Made by a program: the position numbers and the translations under genes. 64,000 nucleotides of DNA from CAWDVH01 sp963805705 (GTDB lineage: Bacteria > Actinomycetota > Actinomycetes > Streptosporangiales > Streptosporangiaceae). Shown piece after piece: positions 1 to 8,348 of this stretch (the stretch's first letter is position 1; every line of letters starts with the position of its first letter). The notes beneath the pieces were generated by a model. The model saw only the letters and a program-made list of their open reading frames with translations. It was not told the DNA's origin and did no database searches. The stretch is taken from assembly GCA_963805705.1 (NCBI GenBank), contig CAWDVH010000004.1, positions 868,001-932,000 on the forward strand. Direction: 5' to 3'.

Positions 1-164
1 GGCAAGGCCCGGATGTCGTCATCCCGGCGGGCGGCGGCGCCGGGACCGAGGGCCCGGCTATCGACGGCCGGCCGGCCACCGACGGCGGGGGCGCCAGGGA
101 CGGCATTGGCCGTGGACGGTCAGTGCTCAGTTCCGCCCGGCGATCACCCTGAGATATCACAGCG
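1..164. other. No recognisable gene at window start
   Basis: GC-rich sequence downstream (on the minus strand) of the tRNA gene. The open frames here are short, of low complexity and resemble no family I know. No terminator hairpin, promoter or repeat stands out. Confidence 0.4.
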
Positions 165-239
165 TGCCCCGGGTGGGATTCGAACCCACACTGAATGGCT
201 TTTGAGACCATCGCCTGCTGCCGGTTGGGCTACCGGGGC
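165..239 (-). tRNA. tRNA-Leu (anticodon CAA), short variable loop
   Basis: The minus strand folds as a full cloverleaf: a 7-bp acceptor (GCCCCGG/CCGGGGC), a D arm beginning TAGCCC, anticodon stem ATGGT/GCCAT with loop CTCAAAA, a five-base variable loop TCAGT, T arm GTGGG-TTCGAAT-CCCAC and discriminator A. CCA is not encoded. Loop positions 34-36 read CAA, which would decode the Leu codon UUG. Bacterial tRNA-Leu normally has a long class II variable arm, and this molecule does not. From memory, mycobacteria carry a tRNA gene called leuV at the same place, beside the Rv1626 homologue. The tRNA fold is certain; the charging identity is an inference from the anticodon. Confidence 0.9.
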
Positions 240-292
240 GCGGCCGAACGATGCTGGGCAGGTGCGGCCGAATGCCAATGTACCGGGTTGGG

Positions 293-298
293 TACGCT
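293..298 (+). promoter_or_regulatory. -10 box of leaderless response regulator mRNA
   Basis: TACGCT lies six bases before the GTG start at 305. This is the TANNNT-N6/7-start arrangement of actinobacterial leaderless transcripts, and no Shine-Dalgarno sequence is present. It supports the GTG over an upstream ATG. Confidence 0.4.
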
Positions 299-304
299 CA
301 GCGC

Positions 305-925
305 GTGAGTCAGACCCCCTATCGCGTCGTAATTGCCGAAGATGAGGCGCTGATCCGTCTTGACCTCAAGGAGATGCTTGAGGAGGAGGGCCATGCCGTC
401 GTCGGCGAGGCCGCTGACGGCGAGGCTGCCGTCGAGCTCGCTGAGCGGCTGCGGCCGGACCTGGTGATCATGGACGTCAAGATGCCGGTCCTGGACGGGA
501 TCTCCGCTGCCGAGCGCATCACCGACCAGCATCTCGCCCCGGTCATGATCCTGACCGCGTTCTCGCAGCGGGAGCTGGTGCGGCGCGCCAGCGACGCCGG
601 GGCGATGGCCTACCTGGTCAAGCCATTCACCAAGGCCGACCTCGTGCCGGCCATCGAGATCGCCGTGAGCCGGTTCCAGGAGATTTCCGCGCTGACGGCG
701 GAGGCCGGGAGCCTGCGGGAGCGGCTGGAGGTGCGCAAGCTGCTGGACCGCGCCAAGGGGCTGCTCCAGGCCGAGCACCAGATGACCGAAGCGGCCGCGT
801 TCCGCTGGATCCAGAAGAAGTCGATGGACCGCCGGATGAGCATGCGGGCGGTAGCGGAGGAAGTGCTGGCGGGCGCCAGCCCGACCCCGTCCCCGCAGCC
901 GGAACGGGACGCGGGCCGGGCCTGA
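305..925 (+). CDS. pdtaR: ANTAR-domain response regulator (PdtaR-like)
   Basis: A 206-residue two-domain regulator. The N-terminal receiver (about residues 5-120) has the acidic pocket (AEDEA), the phospho-acceptor Asp in MDVKMP, a Thr/Ala switch (LTAF) and the conserved Lys in YLVKPF. After a helical linker, the last 60 residues form an ANTAR RNA-binding domain (RAKGLLQ, EAFRWIQ-like AAFRWIQ, MSMRAVAEEVL). ANTAR regulators bind paired hexaloop hairpins in mRNA leaders and antiterminate when phosphorylated by a sensor kinase. No cognate kinase is nearby. The position between a tRNA gene and the polA region matches Rv1626 of M. tuberculosis. I chose GTG 305 because of the leaderless promoter and because the homologous region begins there; an in-frame ATG at 251 would add an unlikely tail running back towards the tRNA. 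Confidence 0.9.
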   Translation: MSQTPYRVVIAEDEALIRLDLKEMLEEEGHAVVGEAADGEAAVELAERLRPDLVIMDVKMPVLDGISAAERITDQHLAPVMILTAFSQRELVRRASDAGAMAYLVKPFTKADLVPAIEIAVSRFQEISALTAEAGSLRERLEVRKLLDRAKGLLQAEHQMTEAAAFRWIQKKSMDRRMSMRAVAEEVLAGASPTPSPQPERDAGRA

Positions 926-988
926 GCGGGAGCACCTTTGGTGCCATGTCCGCCCTCCCTGGCTCGCTCAGGCGCCCGCTTCCCTGGC

Positions 989-1444
989 TCAGGCTCCCGG
1001 GCGGCTCGGCACGGCGCCGCCGCCCGGAATCGCATCGCGCAGCAGGCAGCTGAGCCTGGAGGTGCAGACGCGCCTGCCCGCCTCGTCCGTAATAACGATC
1101 TCGTAGGTCGTCATCGTGCGGCCGCCGTGCAGCAAGGTGGCCACGCCGGTCACCTCGCCGCCTGAGGCCCCCCGGTGATGGGTCGCGCTGATCTCGATCC
1201 CGACGGTGATGCGGCCAGGCCCGGCATGCAGCGCGGAGCCCAGCGACCCGAGGGTCTCGGCGAGCACGCAGGAAGCGCCGCCGTGCAGCAGCCCGTACGG
1301 CTGGGTATTGCCGGTGACCGGCATGGTGCCCACGACCCGCGCGGCAGACGCCTCGACGATCCTGATCCCCATCCGGGCGACCAGGGTATCCGGGGCCGGC
1401 TGATCGAAGATCTCCTTGATCTGCCGTAGGGGGTCGTCTTCCAC
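989..1444 (-). CDS. PaaI-type hotdog-fold thioesterase
   Basis: A 151-residue single hotdog domain of the PaaI/YbgC thioesterase superfamily, which hydrolyses acyl-CoA thioesters, often aromatic or hydroxybenzoyl. The signature NTQPYGLLHGG followed by a helix with E in LAETLGS carries the usual Asn/His/Gly substrate loop and the catalytic acidic residue. The C-terminal strands (TGVATLLHGGRTM, YEIVITDEAG) complete the fold. GTG 1444 is preceded on the minus strand by GGAGG seven bases upstream; reading further upstream gives only low-complexity sequence. The gene converges on the response regulator. The physiological substrate is not evident. Confidence 0.85.
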   Translation of the reverse strand: MEDDPLRQIKEIFDQPAPDTLVARMGIRIVEASAARVVGTMPVTGNTQPYGLLHGGASCVLAETLGSLGSALHAGPGRITVGIEISATHHRGASGGEVTGVATLLHGGRTMTTYEIVITDEAGRRVCTSRLSCLLRDAIPGGGAVPSRPGA

Positions 1445-1691
1445 GGGCCACCTCCGAGTTCGTCGCGGACGCCTGCTGCGCAAGCGGCATCCTAGGAGCC
1501 GCCCGGCAGGCCGCTGCGGCCTGGATGCCGTTCCAGGTCCGGCCCGGCGGCCAGGCTGGGGCGAACCGTGCCCGGTGCGCAACCAGACATTGACAACAGG
1601 CGAAAACACTGTCATCAGAGACCACATCAGCACCACGGGGTTCGTTTCGAAAGTTTGATCATTTCTGTGCTCAAGGCAGTGACACGGCGCG

Positions 1692-1707
1692 TTGTTAGCG
1701 CTAACAA
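1692..1707. promoter_or_regulatory. LacI-family operator palindrome
   Basis: TTGTTAGCGCTAACAA is a perfect 16-bp palindrome with a central CG, the hallmark of LacI/GalR-family operators in actinobacteria. It lies 66 bp before the aldose epimerase start, so sugar-responsive repression of that gene is likely. The regulator gene is not in the window. The rest of 1445-1772 is less GC-rich and otherwise shows only the epimerase Shine-Dalgarno AGGAGG at 1763-1768. Confidence 0.65.
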
Positions 1708-1772
1708 TGCCCCTAACGGAACTAGCGCCGCTATCACACAGGGCCGCAAAATCCCCGATATCAGGAGGTTCT

Positions 1773-3017
1773 ATGCGAACCGTATTGCCGCCAGCGATCG
1801 CCAGACCAGCAGTCAGGATCGGCGCCGCCGTCGTGCTCGCCGCCGGCGTCCTCGGCACAATGGCCACGGGCCCGGTGTCCGCGGCGCCCGCCAGTCATTG
1901 CGCCCCGACCGTTTCCCGCCAGTTCTTCGGCAGGACCGTCGAGCCGTACACCGGCAAGTCCACGAAGGTATTCCGCTACACCCTGACCAACTGCCGCGGC
2001 ATGCAGGTGCGGCTGCTCACCTTCGGTGCCATCCAGCAGTCGATCACGGTGCCGGGCCGGGGAGGCAAGAGGGCCAACGTCATCCTCGGCTTCAAGACGC
2101 TGAAGGAGTACGTCACCAAGGACAGCCCGCCGGTCACCGCCAACGGCGGCCCGTACTTCGGCGAGACGATCGGCCGGTTCGGCAACCGGATCGCCAAGGG
2201 CACGTTCAAGCTGGACGGCGTGACCTACCACGTGCCGATCAACAACAACGGCAACAGCCTGCACGGCGGTCTCGTCGGATTCGGCGATCACATCTGGGCC
2301 GCCCGCTCCATCCGTCGCCCCGGTATCGCCGGCGTGGCCATGACCCTGCACAGCCCCAACATGGACCAGGGCTACCCTGGCGCCCTCACCCTGACCGTCA
2401 GGTTCACGCTGAACAACCGCAACCAGCTGGCGATGCACTACCACGCCACTGTCAAGGGCCTGGCAACGGTGATCAACTTCACCAACCACAACTACTTCAA
2501 CCTCGGCGGCGAGGCTTCTGGCGCCACGTACGGCCAGATAGTGCAGATCAACGCCAACAGGTACACCCCCACCGACGCTACCCAGATCCCGACCGGCGTC
2601 CTTGCTCCGGTCGCGGGCACCCCGTTCGACTTCCGCGTGCCGCACACCATCGGCTCGCGGATCAACGAGAACAACCGGCAGCTGCTTATCGCCCAGGGCT
2701 ACGACCACAACTGGGTGCTGAACAAGTCCGGCCCGACCATGGACGGCCTCCGGCTCGCCTCGCATGCCTGGGACCTGAGGACCGGGCGCGAGCTGACTGT
2801 CTGGACCGACCAGCCCGGCGTTCAGTTCTACAGCGGCAACTTCCTCAACGGGACGCTGGTTGGCATCAGTAACCACATCTACCGCCAGAGCGACGGCTAC
2901 ACGTTCGAGACTCAGCACTTCCCGAACTCGCCGAACCAGCCGAACTTCCCGTCCACGGTCCTGCGGCCTGGCCACGTGTTTAACTCGACGACCATCTACC
3001 AGTTCAACCGCTTCTAG
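1773..3017 (+). CDS. Secreted aldose 1-epimerase (galactose mutarotase)
   Basis: A 414-residue GalM-family protein that interconverts alpha and beta anomers of aldoses. A Sec-type signal peptide (Arg-rich start, hydrophobic core about 14-30, cleavage near VSAAPA) sends it outside the cell, whereas GalM is usually cytosolic. The mutarotase fold shows TFGAIQQSI, NRIAKGTF, the substrate His in NSLHGGLVGF, the catalytic His in FTNHNYFNLGG, YDHNW and the catalytic Glu in FETQHFPNSPNQ. ATG 1773 has AGGAGG five bases upstream. A perfect LacI-type operator precedes it and a strong hairpin follows, so it is probably a monocistronic, carbohydrate-induced gene for handling extracellular sugars. Confidence 0.92.
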   Translation: MRTVLPPAIARPAVRIGAAVVLAAGVLGTMATGPVSAAPASHCAPTVSRQFFGRTVEPYTGKSTKVFRYTLTNCRGMQVRLLTFGAIQQSITVPGRGGKRANVILGFKTLKEYVTKDSPPVTANGGPYFGETIGRFGNRIAKGTFKLDGVTYHVPINNNGNSLHGGLVGFGDHIWAARSIRRPGIAGVAMTLHSPNMDQGYPGALTLTVRFTLNNRNQLAMHYHATVKGLATVINFTNHNYFNLGGEASGATYGQIVQINANRYTPTDATQIPTGVLAPVAGTPFDFRVPHTIGSRINENNRQLLIAQGYDHNWVLNKSGPTMDGLRLASHAWDLRTGRELTVWTDQPGVQFYSGNFLNGTLVGISNHIYRQSDGYTFETQHFPNSPNQPNFPSTVLRPGHVFNSTTIYQFNRF

Positions 3018-3035
3018 CCGATCAGTTCGCGGCGC

Positions 3036-3068
3036 GGCAGGCCACCCCGGCTTCCGGGGTGGCCTGCC
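3036..3068 (+). terminator. Hairpin terminator after aldose epimerase
   Basis: A perfect 15-bp GC-rich inverted repeat (GGCAGGCCACCCCGG and its complement) with a 3-base loop lies 18 bp after the stop codon. It has no U tract, as is common in actinobacteria. Confidence 0.8.
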
Positions 3069-3086
3069 GTTGTCAGGGGCGGCCAC

Positions 3087-3092
3087 TAGACT
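3087..3092 (+). promoter_or_regulatory. -10 box of leaderless polA mRNA
   Basis: TAGACT sits six bases before the GTG of polA, just after the upstream terminator. There is no Shine-Dalgarno sequence, so a leaderless start is likely. Confidence 0.4.
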
Positions 3093-3098
3093 TCGGGC

Positions 3099-5840
3099 GT
3101 GGCGACGAAGCCGACCCAGACGCCCGCAGCCGGGCGCGGGCACCGTGACCGGCTGCTCCTGCTCGACGGGCACTCCCTGGCCTACCGGGCGTTCTTCGCG
3201 CTGCCCCCGGAGAATTTCTCGACGACGACCGGGCAGCCCACCAACGCCGTCTACGGCTTCACGGCGATGCTCATCAACGTGCTGCGCGATGAGCAGCCGA
3301 CGCACATCGCGGTCGCGTTCGATCGCAGCGAGCCGACGTTCCGGCATGAGCAGTACGTCGAGTACAAGGCGAACCGGCGCGAGACGCCGGCGGATTTCCG
3401 CGGCCAGCTGAGCCTGATCTTCGAGGTGCTGGACGCGCTCGGCATCAGGCGCCTGTCGGTCGCCGGCTACGAGGCCGACGACATCATCGCCACCCTGGCC
3501 ACCCAGGCCGCCGCCGATGGCATGGGCGTCCTGATCGTCACCGGCGACCGCGACGCGCTGCAACTGGTGACCGACGACGTCACGGTGCTGATGACCAGGC
3601 GCGGGATCAGCGATATGACCCGGTTCACGCCCGAGGCCGTCACCGAGAAGTACGGCCTGACGCCGGCCCAGTACCCCGATTTCGCCGCCCTGCGCGGCGA
3701 CCCGAGCGACAACCTGCCGAGCATCCCCGGCGTCGGCGAGAAGACAGCATCCAGATGGATCACGGAGTTCGGCTCGCTGGCCCAGCTCGTGGACCGGGCC
3801 GGTGAGGTCAAGGGCAAGACGGGGGACAGCCTGCGCGAGCATCTCGCCAGCGTCCTGCAGAACCGGCGGCTGACCGAGCTCGCGCGGGACGTGCCCCTGG
3901 AGGCCGCTCCGGAAGACCTGCGCCCGGTGGCGTGGGAGCGGGAGCAGATCCACCAGCTGTTCGACACGCTGCAATTCCGGGTCTTGCGCGACCGTCTCTA
4001 CACCACGCTGCCGAACGGGATCACCGGGGCAGCTGCCGTCAGCACCGACGCGCCCGCCAGCGGGGGAGCCGGGTTCGACGTCGAGGTGACCCGGCTGGGT
4101 GACGGGGAGCTGTCCGCCTGGCTATCCGAGCACGCCAGCACCGGCCGGACCGGGATCGCGGCCAGCGGAAGCTGGGGCCGGGGGACTGGCCTCCTGGACG
4201 GGCTCGCCCTGGCCGCATCCGACGGCGCCACCGCGTTCATCGACCCGGTCGAGCTGCCCTCCCACGATGAGCAGGCGCTCGCCGCCTGGCTGGCCGACCC
4301 CGCGACGGCCAAGGCGCTGCACGACGCCAAGGGCCCGATGCTGGCCATGGCCGCCCGCGGCCTCGAGCTGGGCGGGCTGACCAGCGACACGGCGCTGGCC
4401 GCGTATCTCGCGCTGCCTGGCCAGCGTTCCTTTGACCTGGCGGACCTGGCGCTGCGCTACACCAACCGCCAGCTGGCCGATAGCTCCGCCGCCGCCGGCC
4501 AGCTGGCCCTGGAGCTGCCCGACGAGGTAGCGGCGGCCGACAGCCTGGGACAGCGGGCGCTGGCCACCGCGGAGCTGGCCGACGCGCTCGACGCCGACCT
4601 GGACCAGCGCGGTGCCACCGCGCTGCTGGCGAACGTCGAGCTGCCGCTGGTCAGCGTCCTGGCGGGCATGGAACGCGCCGGCATCGCGGCCGACACCGAC
4701 CACCTCGCGGGCATGTCGGCCAGCCTGGCGGGGGACGTCAAGTCGGCGCAGGAGGCCGCCTACGCGATCACCGGGCATGAGTTCAACCTCGGCTCGCCCA
4801 AGCAGCTCCAGGAAGTGCTGTTCAACGAGCTCGGCCTGCCGAAGACCAAGCGGATCAAGACCGGCTACACGACCGACTCCGAGGCGCTCACCGGGCTGCT
4901 GGCGCAGACTGGCCACCCCGTGCTCGAGCACCTGCTCCGGCACCGGGACGTGGCCAGGCTCAAGAGCATCGTCGACTCGCTGATCCCGATGGCCGACCAG
5001 GACGGGCGGATCCACACCACTTACAACCAGATGATCGCCGCCACCGGCCGCCTGTCCTCGACAGATCCCAACCTGCAGAACATCCCGATCCGGACGGAGG
5101 AGGGACGCCGGACCCGGCAGGCCTTCATCGTCGGCGAGGGCTACCAGACTCTGCTCACGGCCGACTACAGCCAGATCGAGCTGCGCATCATGGCGGATCT
5201 GTCCGGGGATCAGGCCCTGGCCGCGGCGTTCAGCTCAGGTCACGATTTCCATGCCGAGACGGCGTCCCGTGTCTTCGGCGTGCCGCCGCAAGAGGTCACC
5301 GTCGAGCTGCGCAGCAAGATAAAGGCCATGAACTACGGGCTCGCCTACGGCCTGTCGGCCTATGGCCTGTCCCAGCAGCTGCGGGTCACGCCGGATGAGG
5401 CGCGCGCGTTCATGGAGGGCTACTTCGAGCAGTTCGGCGGCATCAGGGATTACCTGAACGAGGTCGTGGCGAAGGCCCGGATGGACGGCTACACCCAGAC
5501 GATCATGGGCCGCCGCCGGTACCTGCCGGACCTGACCTCGGACAACAGGCAGCGCAGGGAGATGGCCGAGCGGATGGCGCTCAACGCGCCGATCCAGGGC
5601 TCGGCCGCCGACATCATCAAGGTGGCCATGCTGGCTGTGCACCGCCAGATACGTGCCCAACACCTGCGATCACGGATGCTGCTCCAGGTCCACGACGAGC
5701 TGCTGTTCGAGGTGGCCCCCGGCGAGCTCGACACGCTGACAGACCTGGTCCGCACGCAGATGTGCGGGGCATTCAAGCTCAGCGTGCCCCTCGAAGTGTC
5801 CGTGGGAACGGGCCGAAGCTGGGCCGATGCGGCGCACTGA
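3099..5840 (+). CDS. polA: DNA polymerase I
   Basis: A 913-residue family A polymerase for Okazaki fragment processing and repair gap filling. The N-terminal 5'-3' exonuclease (about 18-300) begins LLLLDGHSLAYRAFFAL and has YEADDIIATLA, TGDRDALQLV and the helix-hairpin-helix IPGVGEKTA. The middle 3'-5' exonuclease-like domain (about 325-510) lacks the DxE motif (GIAASGS in its place), so proofreading is probably absent, as in mycobacterial Pol I. The polymerase domain carries motif A DYSQIELR (near 688), the O-helix KAMNYGLAYGLSAYGL and motif C QVHDELLFE (near 863). The GTG start directly follows the DGHS-type exonuclease leader length seen in relatives. rpsA and coaE follow in the same order as in other actinobacteria. 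Confidence 0.97.
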   Translation: MATKPTQTPAAGRGHRDRLLLLDGHSLAYRAFFALPPENFSTTTGQPTNAVYGFTAMLINVLRDEQPTHIAVAFDRSEPTFRHEQYVEYKANRRETPADFRGQLSLIFEVLDALGIRRLSVAGYEADDIIATLATQAAADGMGVLIVTGDRDALQLVTDDVTVLMTRRGISDMTRFTPEAVTEKYGLTPAQYPDFAALRGDPSDNLPSIPGVGEKTASRWITEFGSLAQLVDRAGEVKGKTGDSLREHLASVLQNRRLTELARDVPLEAAPEDLRPVAWEREQIHQLFDTLQFRVLRDRLYTTLPNGITGAAAVSTDAPASGGAGFDVEVTRLGDGELSAWLSEHASTGRTGIAASGSWGRGTGLLDGLALAASDGATAFIDPVELPSHDEQALAAWLADPATAKALHDAKGPMLAMAARGLELGGLTSDTALAAYLALPGQRSFDLADLALRYTNRQLADSSAAAGQLALELPDEVAAADSLGQRALATAELADALDADLDQRGATALLANVELPLVSVLAGMERAGIAADTDHLAGMSASLAGDVKSAQEAAYAITGHEFNLGSPKQLQEVLFNELGLPKTKRIKTGYTTDSEALTGLLAQTGHPVLEHLLRHRDVARLKSIVDSLIPMADQDGRIHTTYNQMIAATGRLSSTDPNLQNIPIRTEEGRRTRQAFIVGEGYQTLLTADYSQIELRIMADLSGDQALAAAFSSGHDFHAETASRVFGVPPQEVTVELRSKIKAMNYGLAYGLSAYGLSQQLRVTPDEARAFMEGYFEQFGGIRDYLNEVVAKARMDGYTQTIMGRRRYLPDLTSDNRQRREMAERMALNAPIQGSAADIIKVAMLAVHRQIRAQHLRSRMLLQVHDELLFEVAPGELDTLTDLVRTQMCGAFKLSVPLEVSVGTGRSWADAAH

Positions 5841-5854
5841 CGGGCCCGTGCAGA

Positions 5855-5883
5855 TTGACCCGTCGGCCGGGCTCTCATATGCT
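5855..5883 (+). promoter_or_regulatory. Sigma-70-type promoter of rpsA
   Basis: TTGACC (5855-5860) and TATGCT (5878-5883) are separated by exactly 17 bp, close to the housekeeping consensus. The transcript would carry a leader of roughly 180 nt before the rpsA ATG. I see no clear attenuator in that leader. Confidence 0.6.
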
Positions 5884-6068
5884 GGACGCTGCGCTGTGAT
5901 TCCTTGCAGTCCGCCATGGTCAGGCAGCCCGCGGGGCCGTCTCTAGGCAGGCCGCGGCCGGTCATCCTGGCCAGGGCACGTCTCCAGTCACGCTGGCAAT
6001 CCATGTCGGATGCGCTGTGCACGGCGCGCGCCCACACACCCCTGTCCGCATCCGGAGTCCACCTACAC

Positions 6069-7544
6069 ATGACGATTAGCAGCACCGAGGCCACCTCGAT
6101 CCCCAAGGTAGCGGTCAACGACATCGGTTCCGAGGAGGCCTTCCTCGCCGCGATCGACGAGACCATCAAGTACTTCAACGACGGCGACATAGTCGAGGGG
6201 ACTGTCGTCAAGGTCGACCGGGATGAGGTCCTTCTCGATATCGGCTACAAGACCGAAGGCGTCATCCCGTCCCGCGAGCTTTCGATCAAGCACGATGTCG
6301 ATCCGCATGACGTCGTCAAGAATGGCGAGCACATCGAGGCCCTGGTCCTCCAGAAGGAGGACAAGGAGGGCCGGCTGATCCTGTCCAAGAAGCGCGCGCA
6401 GTACGAGCGCGCCTGGGGCACGATCGAGAAGATCAAGGAAGAGGACGGCGTCGTCACCGGCACGGTGATCGAGGTCGTCAAGGGCGGCCTGATCCTGGAC
6501 ATCGGCCTGCGCGGATTCCTGCCCGCCTCGCTGGTGGAGATGCGCCGGGTCCGCGATCTGCAGCCGTACGTGGGCAAGGAGATCGAGGCCAAGATCATCG
6601 AGCTGGACAAGAACCGCAACAACGTGGTCCTGTCCCGCCGCGCCTGGCTGGAGCAGACGCAGTCGGAAGTCCGGCAGAACTTCCTGAACACGCTGCAGAA
6701 GGGCCAGATCCGCAAGGGCGTCGTCTCCTCGATCGTCAACTTCGGCGCATTCGTCGACCTGGGCGGGGTGGACGGCCTCGTGCACGTCTCCGAGCTGTCC
6801 TGGAAGCACATCGATCACCCTGGAGAGGTCGTCGAGGTGGGCCAGGAGGTCACCGTCGAGGTCCTGGACGTCGACATGGACCGCGAGCGCGTCTCGCTGT
6901 CGCTGAAGTCGACGCAGGAAGATCCCTGGCAGCAGTTCGCCAGGACGCACCAGATCGGCCAGGTCGTGCCCGGCCGGGTCACCAAGCTCGTCCCGTTCGG
7001 ATCGTTCGTCCGGGTGGAGGAGGGCATCGAGGGACTGGTGCACATCTCCGAGCTGGCCGACCGGCACGTGGAAATCCCCGAGCAGGTCGTGCAGGTCGGC
7101 GACGAGATCTTCGTCAAGATCATCGACATTGACCTGGACCGGCGCCGGATCAGCCTGTCGCTGAAGCAGGCCAATGAGGGGACGATCGGCGAGGCGGTCG
7201 GGGAGGACTTCGACCCGACCCTCTACGGGATGCCGGCGACCTACGACGAGCAGGGCAATTACGTCTACCCCGACGGCTTCGACTCCGAGTCGGGTGAGTG
7301 GCTCGAGGGCTTCGACACCCAGCGCGAGGAGTGGGAGCGCCAGTACGCCGAGGCGCGGTCGCGGTATGAGGCGCATCAGCAGCAGGTCGCCGCGGCGCGC
7401 AAGTCCGATGCCGACGAGGCGCAGGACGATGGTGACGACGATCACGGCCCGGTCCAGCAGGCGCAGCCCGAGGTCGTGGGCACGCTGGCCTCTGATGAGG
7501 CGCTGGCCGCGCTGCGGGACAAGCTGTCGGGCGGCCAGAGCTGA
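6069..7544 (+). CDS. rpsA: 30S ribosomal protein S1
   Basis: A 491-residue S1 protein, which binds mRNA and brings it to the 30S subunit. Four S1 (OB-fold) repeats are visible: about 36-105 (GDIVEGTVVKVDRDEVLLDIG), 123-190 (GVVTGTVIEVVKGGLILDIG), 209-278 (IRKGVVSSIVNFGAFVDLGG) and 295-365 (QVVPGRVTKLVPFGSFVRVE). A variable acidic C-terminal tail (DADEAQDDGDDD) follows, as in mycobacterial S1. ATG 6069 is chosen because MTISSTEATS matches family N-termini and upstream in-frame codons have no similarity. A promoter at 5855 and a terminator at 7569 frame it as its own transcript. Confidence 0.97.
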   Translation: MTISSTEATSIPKVAVNDIGSEEAFLAAIDETIKYFNDGDIVEGTVVKVDRDEVLLDIGYKTEGVIPSRELSIKHDVDPHDVVKNGEHIEALVLQKEDKEGRLILSKKRAQYERAWGTIEKIKEEDGVVTGTVIEVVKGGLILDIGLRGFLPASLVEMRRVRDLQPYVGKEIEAKIIELDKNRNNVVLSRRAWLEQTQSEVRQNFLNTLQKGQIRKGVVSSIVNFGAFVDLGGVDGLVHVSELSWKHIDHPGEVVEVGQEVTVEVLDVDMDRERVSLSLKSTQEDPWQQFARTHQIGQVVPGRVTKLVPFGSFVRVEEGIEGLVHISELADRHVEIPEQVVQVGDEIFVKIIDIDLDRRRISLSLKQANEGTIGEAVGEDFDPTLYGMPATYDEQGNYVYPDGFDSESGEWLEGFDTQREEWERQYAEARSRYEAHQQQVAAARKSDADEAQDDGDDDHGPVQQAQPEVVGTLASDEALAALRDKLSGGQS

Positions 7545-7568
7545 CCATCGCGGCTCCTCTTCAGTGAT

Positions 7569-7608
7569 CGTGACGGGCTTCCGCGCTGTGTGCGCAGAGC
7601 CCGTCACG
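7569..7608 (+). terminator. Hairpin terminator after rpsA
   Basis: An 11-bp perfect inverted repeat (CGTGACGGGCT/AGCCCGTCACG) encloses an 18-base loop, 24 bp after the rpsA stop. Confidence 0.7.
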
Positions 7609-7672
7609 ACTATGAAAGGGCTGGTGGGCAGCCTCGCGGCAGGCCGTCATGTGAGCCATGGGAAGGGCTGAG

Positions 7673-8314
7673 GTGCTCCGGGTAGGGCTGACCGGCGGGA
7701 TCGGCGCGGGCAAGAGCGAGGTGTCTCGGCGCCTGGCCGCCCAGGGCGCCGTCGTGATCGACGCCGACGCCATCGCCAGGGAGGTAGTGGCGCCCGGTAC
7801 GCCAGGGCTGGCTGAGGTGGTGGCCGCGTTCGGCGATGCGGTACTTGCCCCGGACGGGAGCCTCGACCGCCCCGCGCTGGGCGAGATCGTCTTCGCTGAC
7901 GCTGAGCTGCGGGCCAAGCTGAACGCGATCATCCATCCCCGGGTCGGCGCACGGATGCGGGAGCTGGAAGAGACGGCCGGCCAGGGTGCCATAGTGGTCC
8001 ACGACGTGCCGCTGATCGCCGAGAACAACCTGGCCGGCGCCTACGACCTGATCGTGGTCGTGGACGTACCGCCGAGAATCCAGCTGGACCGGCTGATCAG
8101 GCACCGCGGCATGACCCGCGAGCAGGCCAAGGCGCGGCTGGCGGCCCAGGCGAGCCGGGAGCAGCGGCTGGCCATCGCCGGCATAGTCATCGACAACTCC
8201 AGCTCCCTCACCGAGCTAGACCGCCAGGTCGGCGAGCTGTGGGCGGAGCTGCGCCGGGCCCAGGCGGCGCAGGAAGGGCAGGACGAGCACTCTCAGTCGC
8301 GCCAGCCCGGCTGA
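7673..8314 (+). CDS. coaE: Dephospho-CoA kinase
   Basis: A 213-residue P-loop kinase that phosphorylates the 3' hydroxyl of dephospho-CoA, the last step of CoA synthesis. The P-loop is GLTGGIGAGKS at residues 5-15, with the CoaE signatures DADAIAREVV, IIHPRV and VHDVPLIAENN, and the lid RQRGMT-like RHRGMTREQA. GTG 7673 gives the usual M-L-R-V-G-L-T start and has GGAAGG about nine bases upstream. An in-frame ATG at 7658 is also possible but has no ribosome site. The usual extra C-terminal DUF of mycobacterial CoaE is absent. Confidence 0.93.
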   Translation: MLRVGLTGGIGAGKSEVSRRLAAQGAVVIDADAIAREVVAPGTPGLAEVVAAFGDAVLAPDGSLDRPALGEIVFADAELRAKLNAIIHPRVGARMRELEETAGQGAIVVHDVPLIAENNLAGAYDLIVVVDVPPRIQLDRLIRHRGMTREQAKARLAAQASREQRLAIAGIVIDNSSSLTELDRQVGELWAELRRAQAAQEGQDEHSQSRQPG

Positions 8315-8348
8315 GCGCCAGCCCGGCTGAGCACCTACCGGAAGGCTG

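Noticed and set aside
1761..3974. A 737-codon open frame on the minus strand opposite the aldose epimerase and polA
   Set aside because: It is a GC-driven shadow frame: no family motif, no ribosome site, and the plus strand has two unmistakable genes.
6063..7607. A 514-codon minus-strand frame opposite rpsA
   Set aside because: The amino-acid content is typical of antisense reading of an S1 gene, and rpsA is certain on the plus strand.
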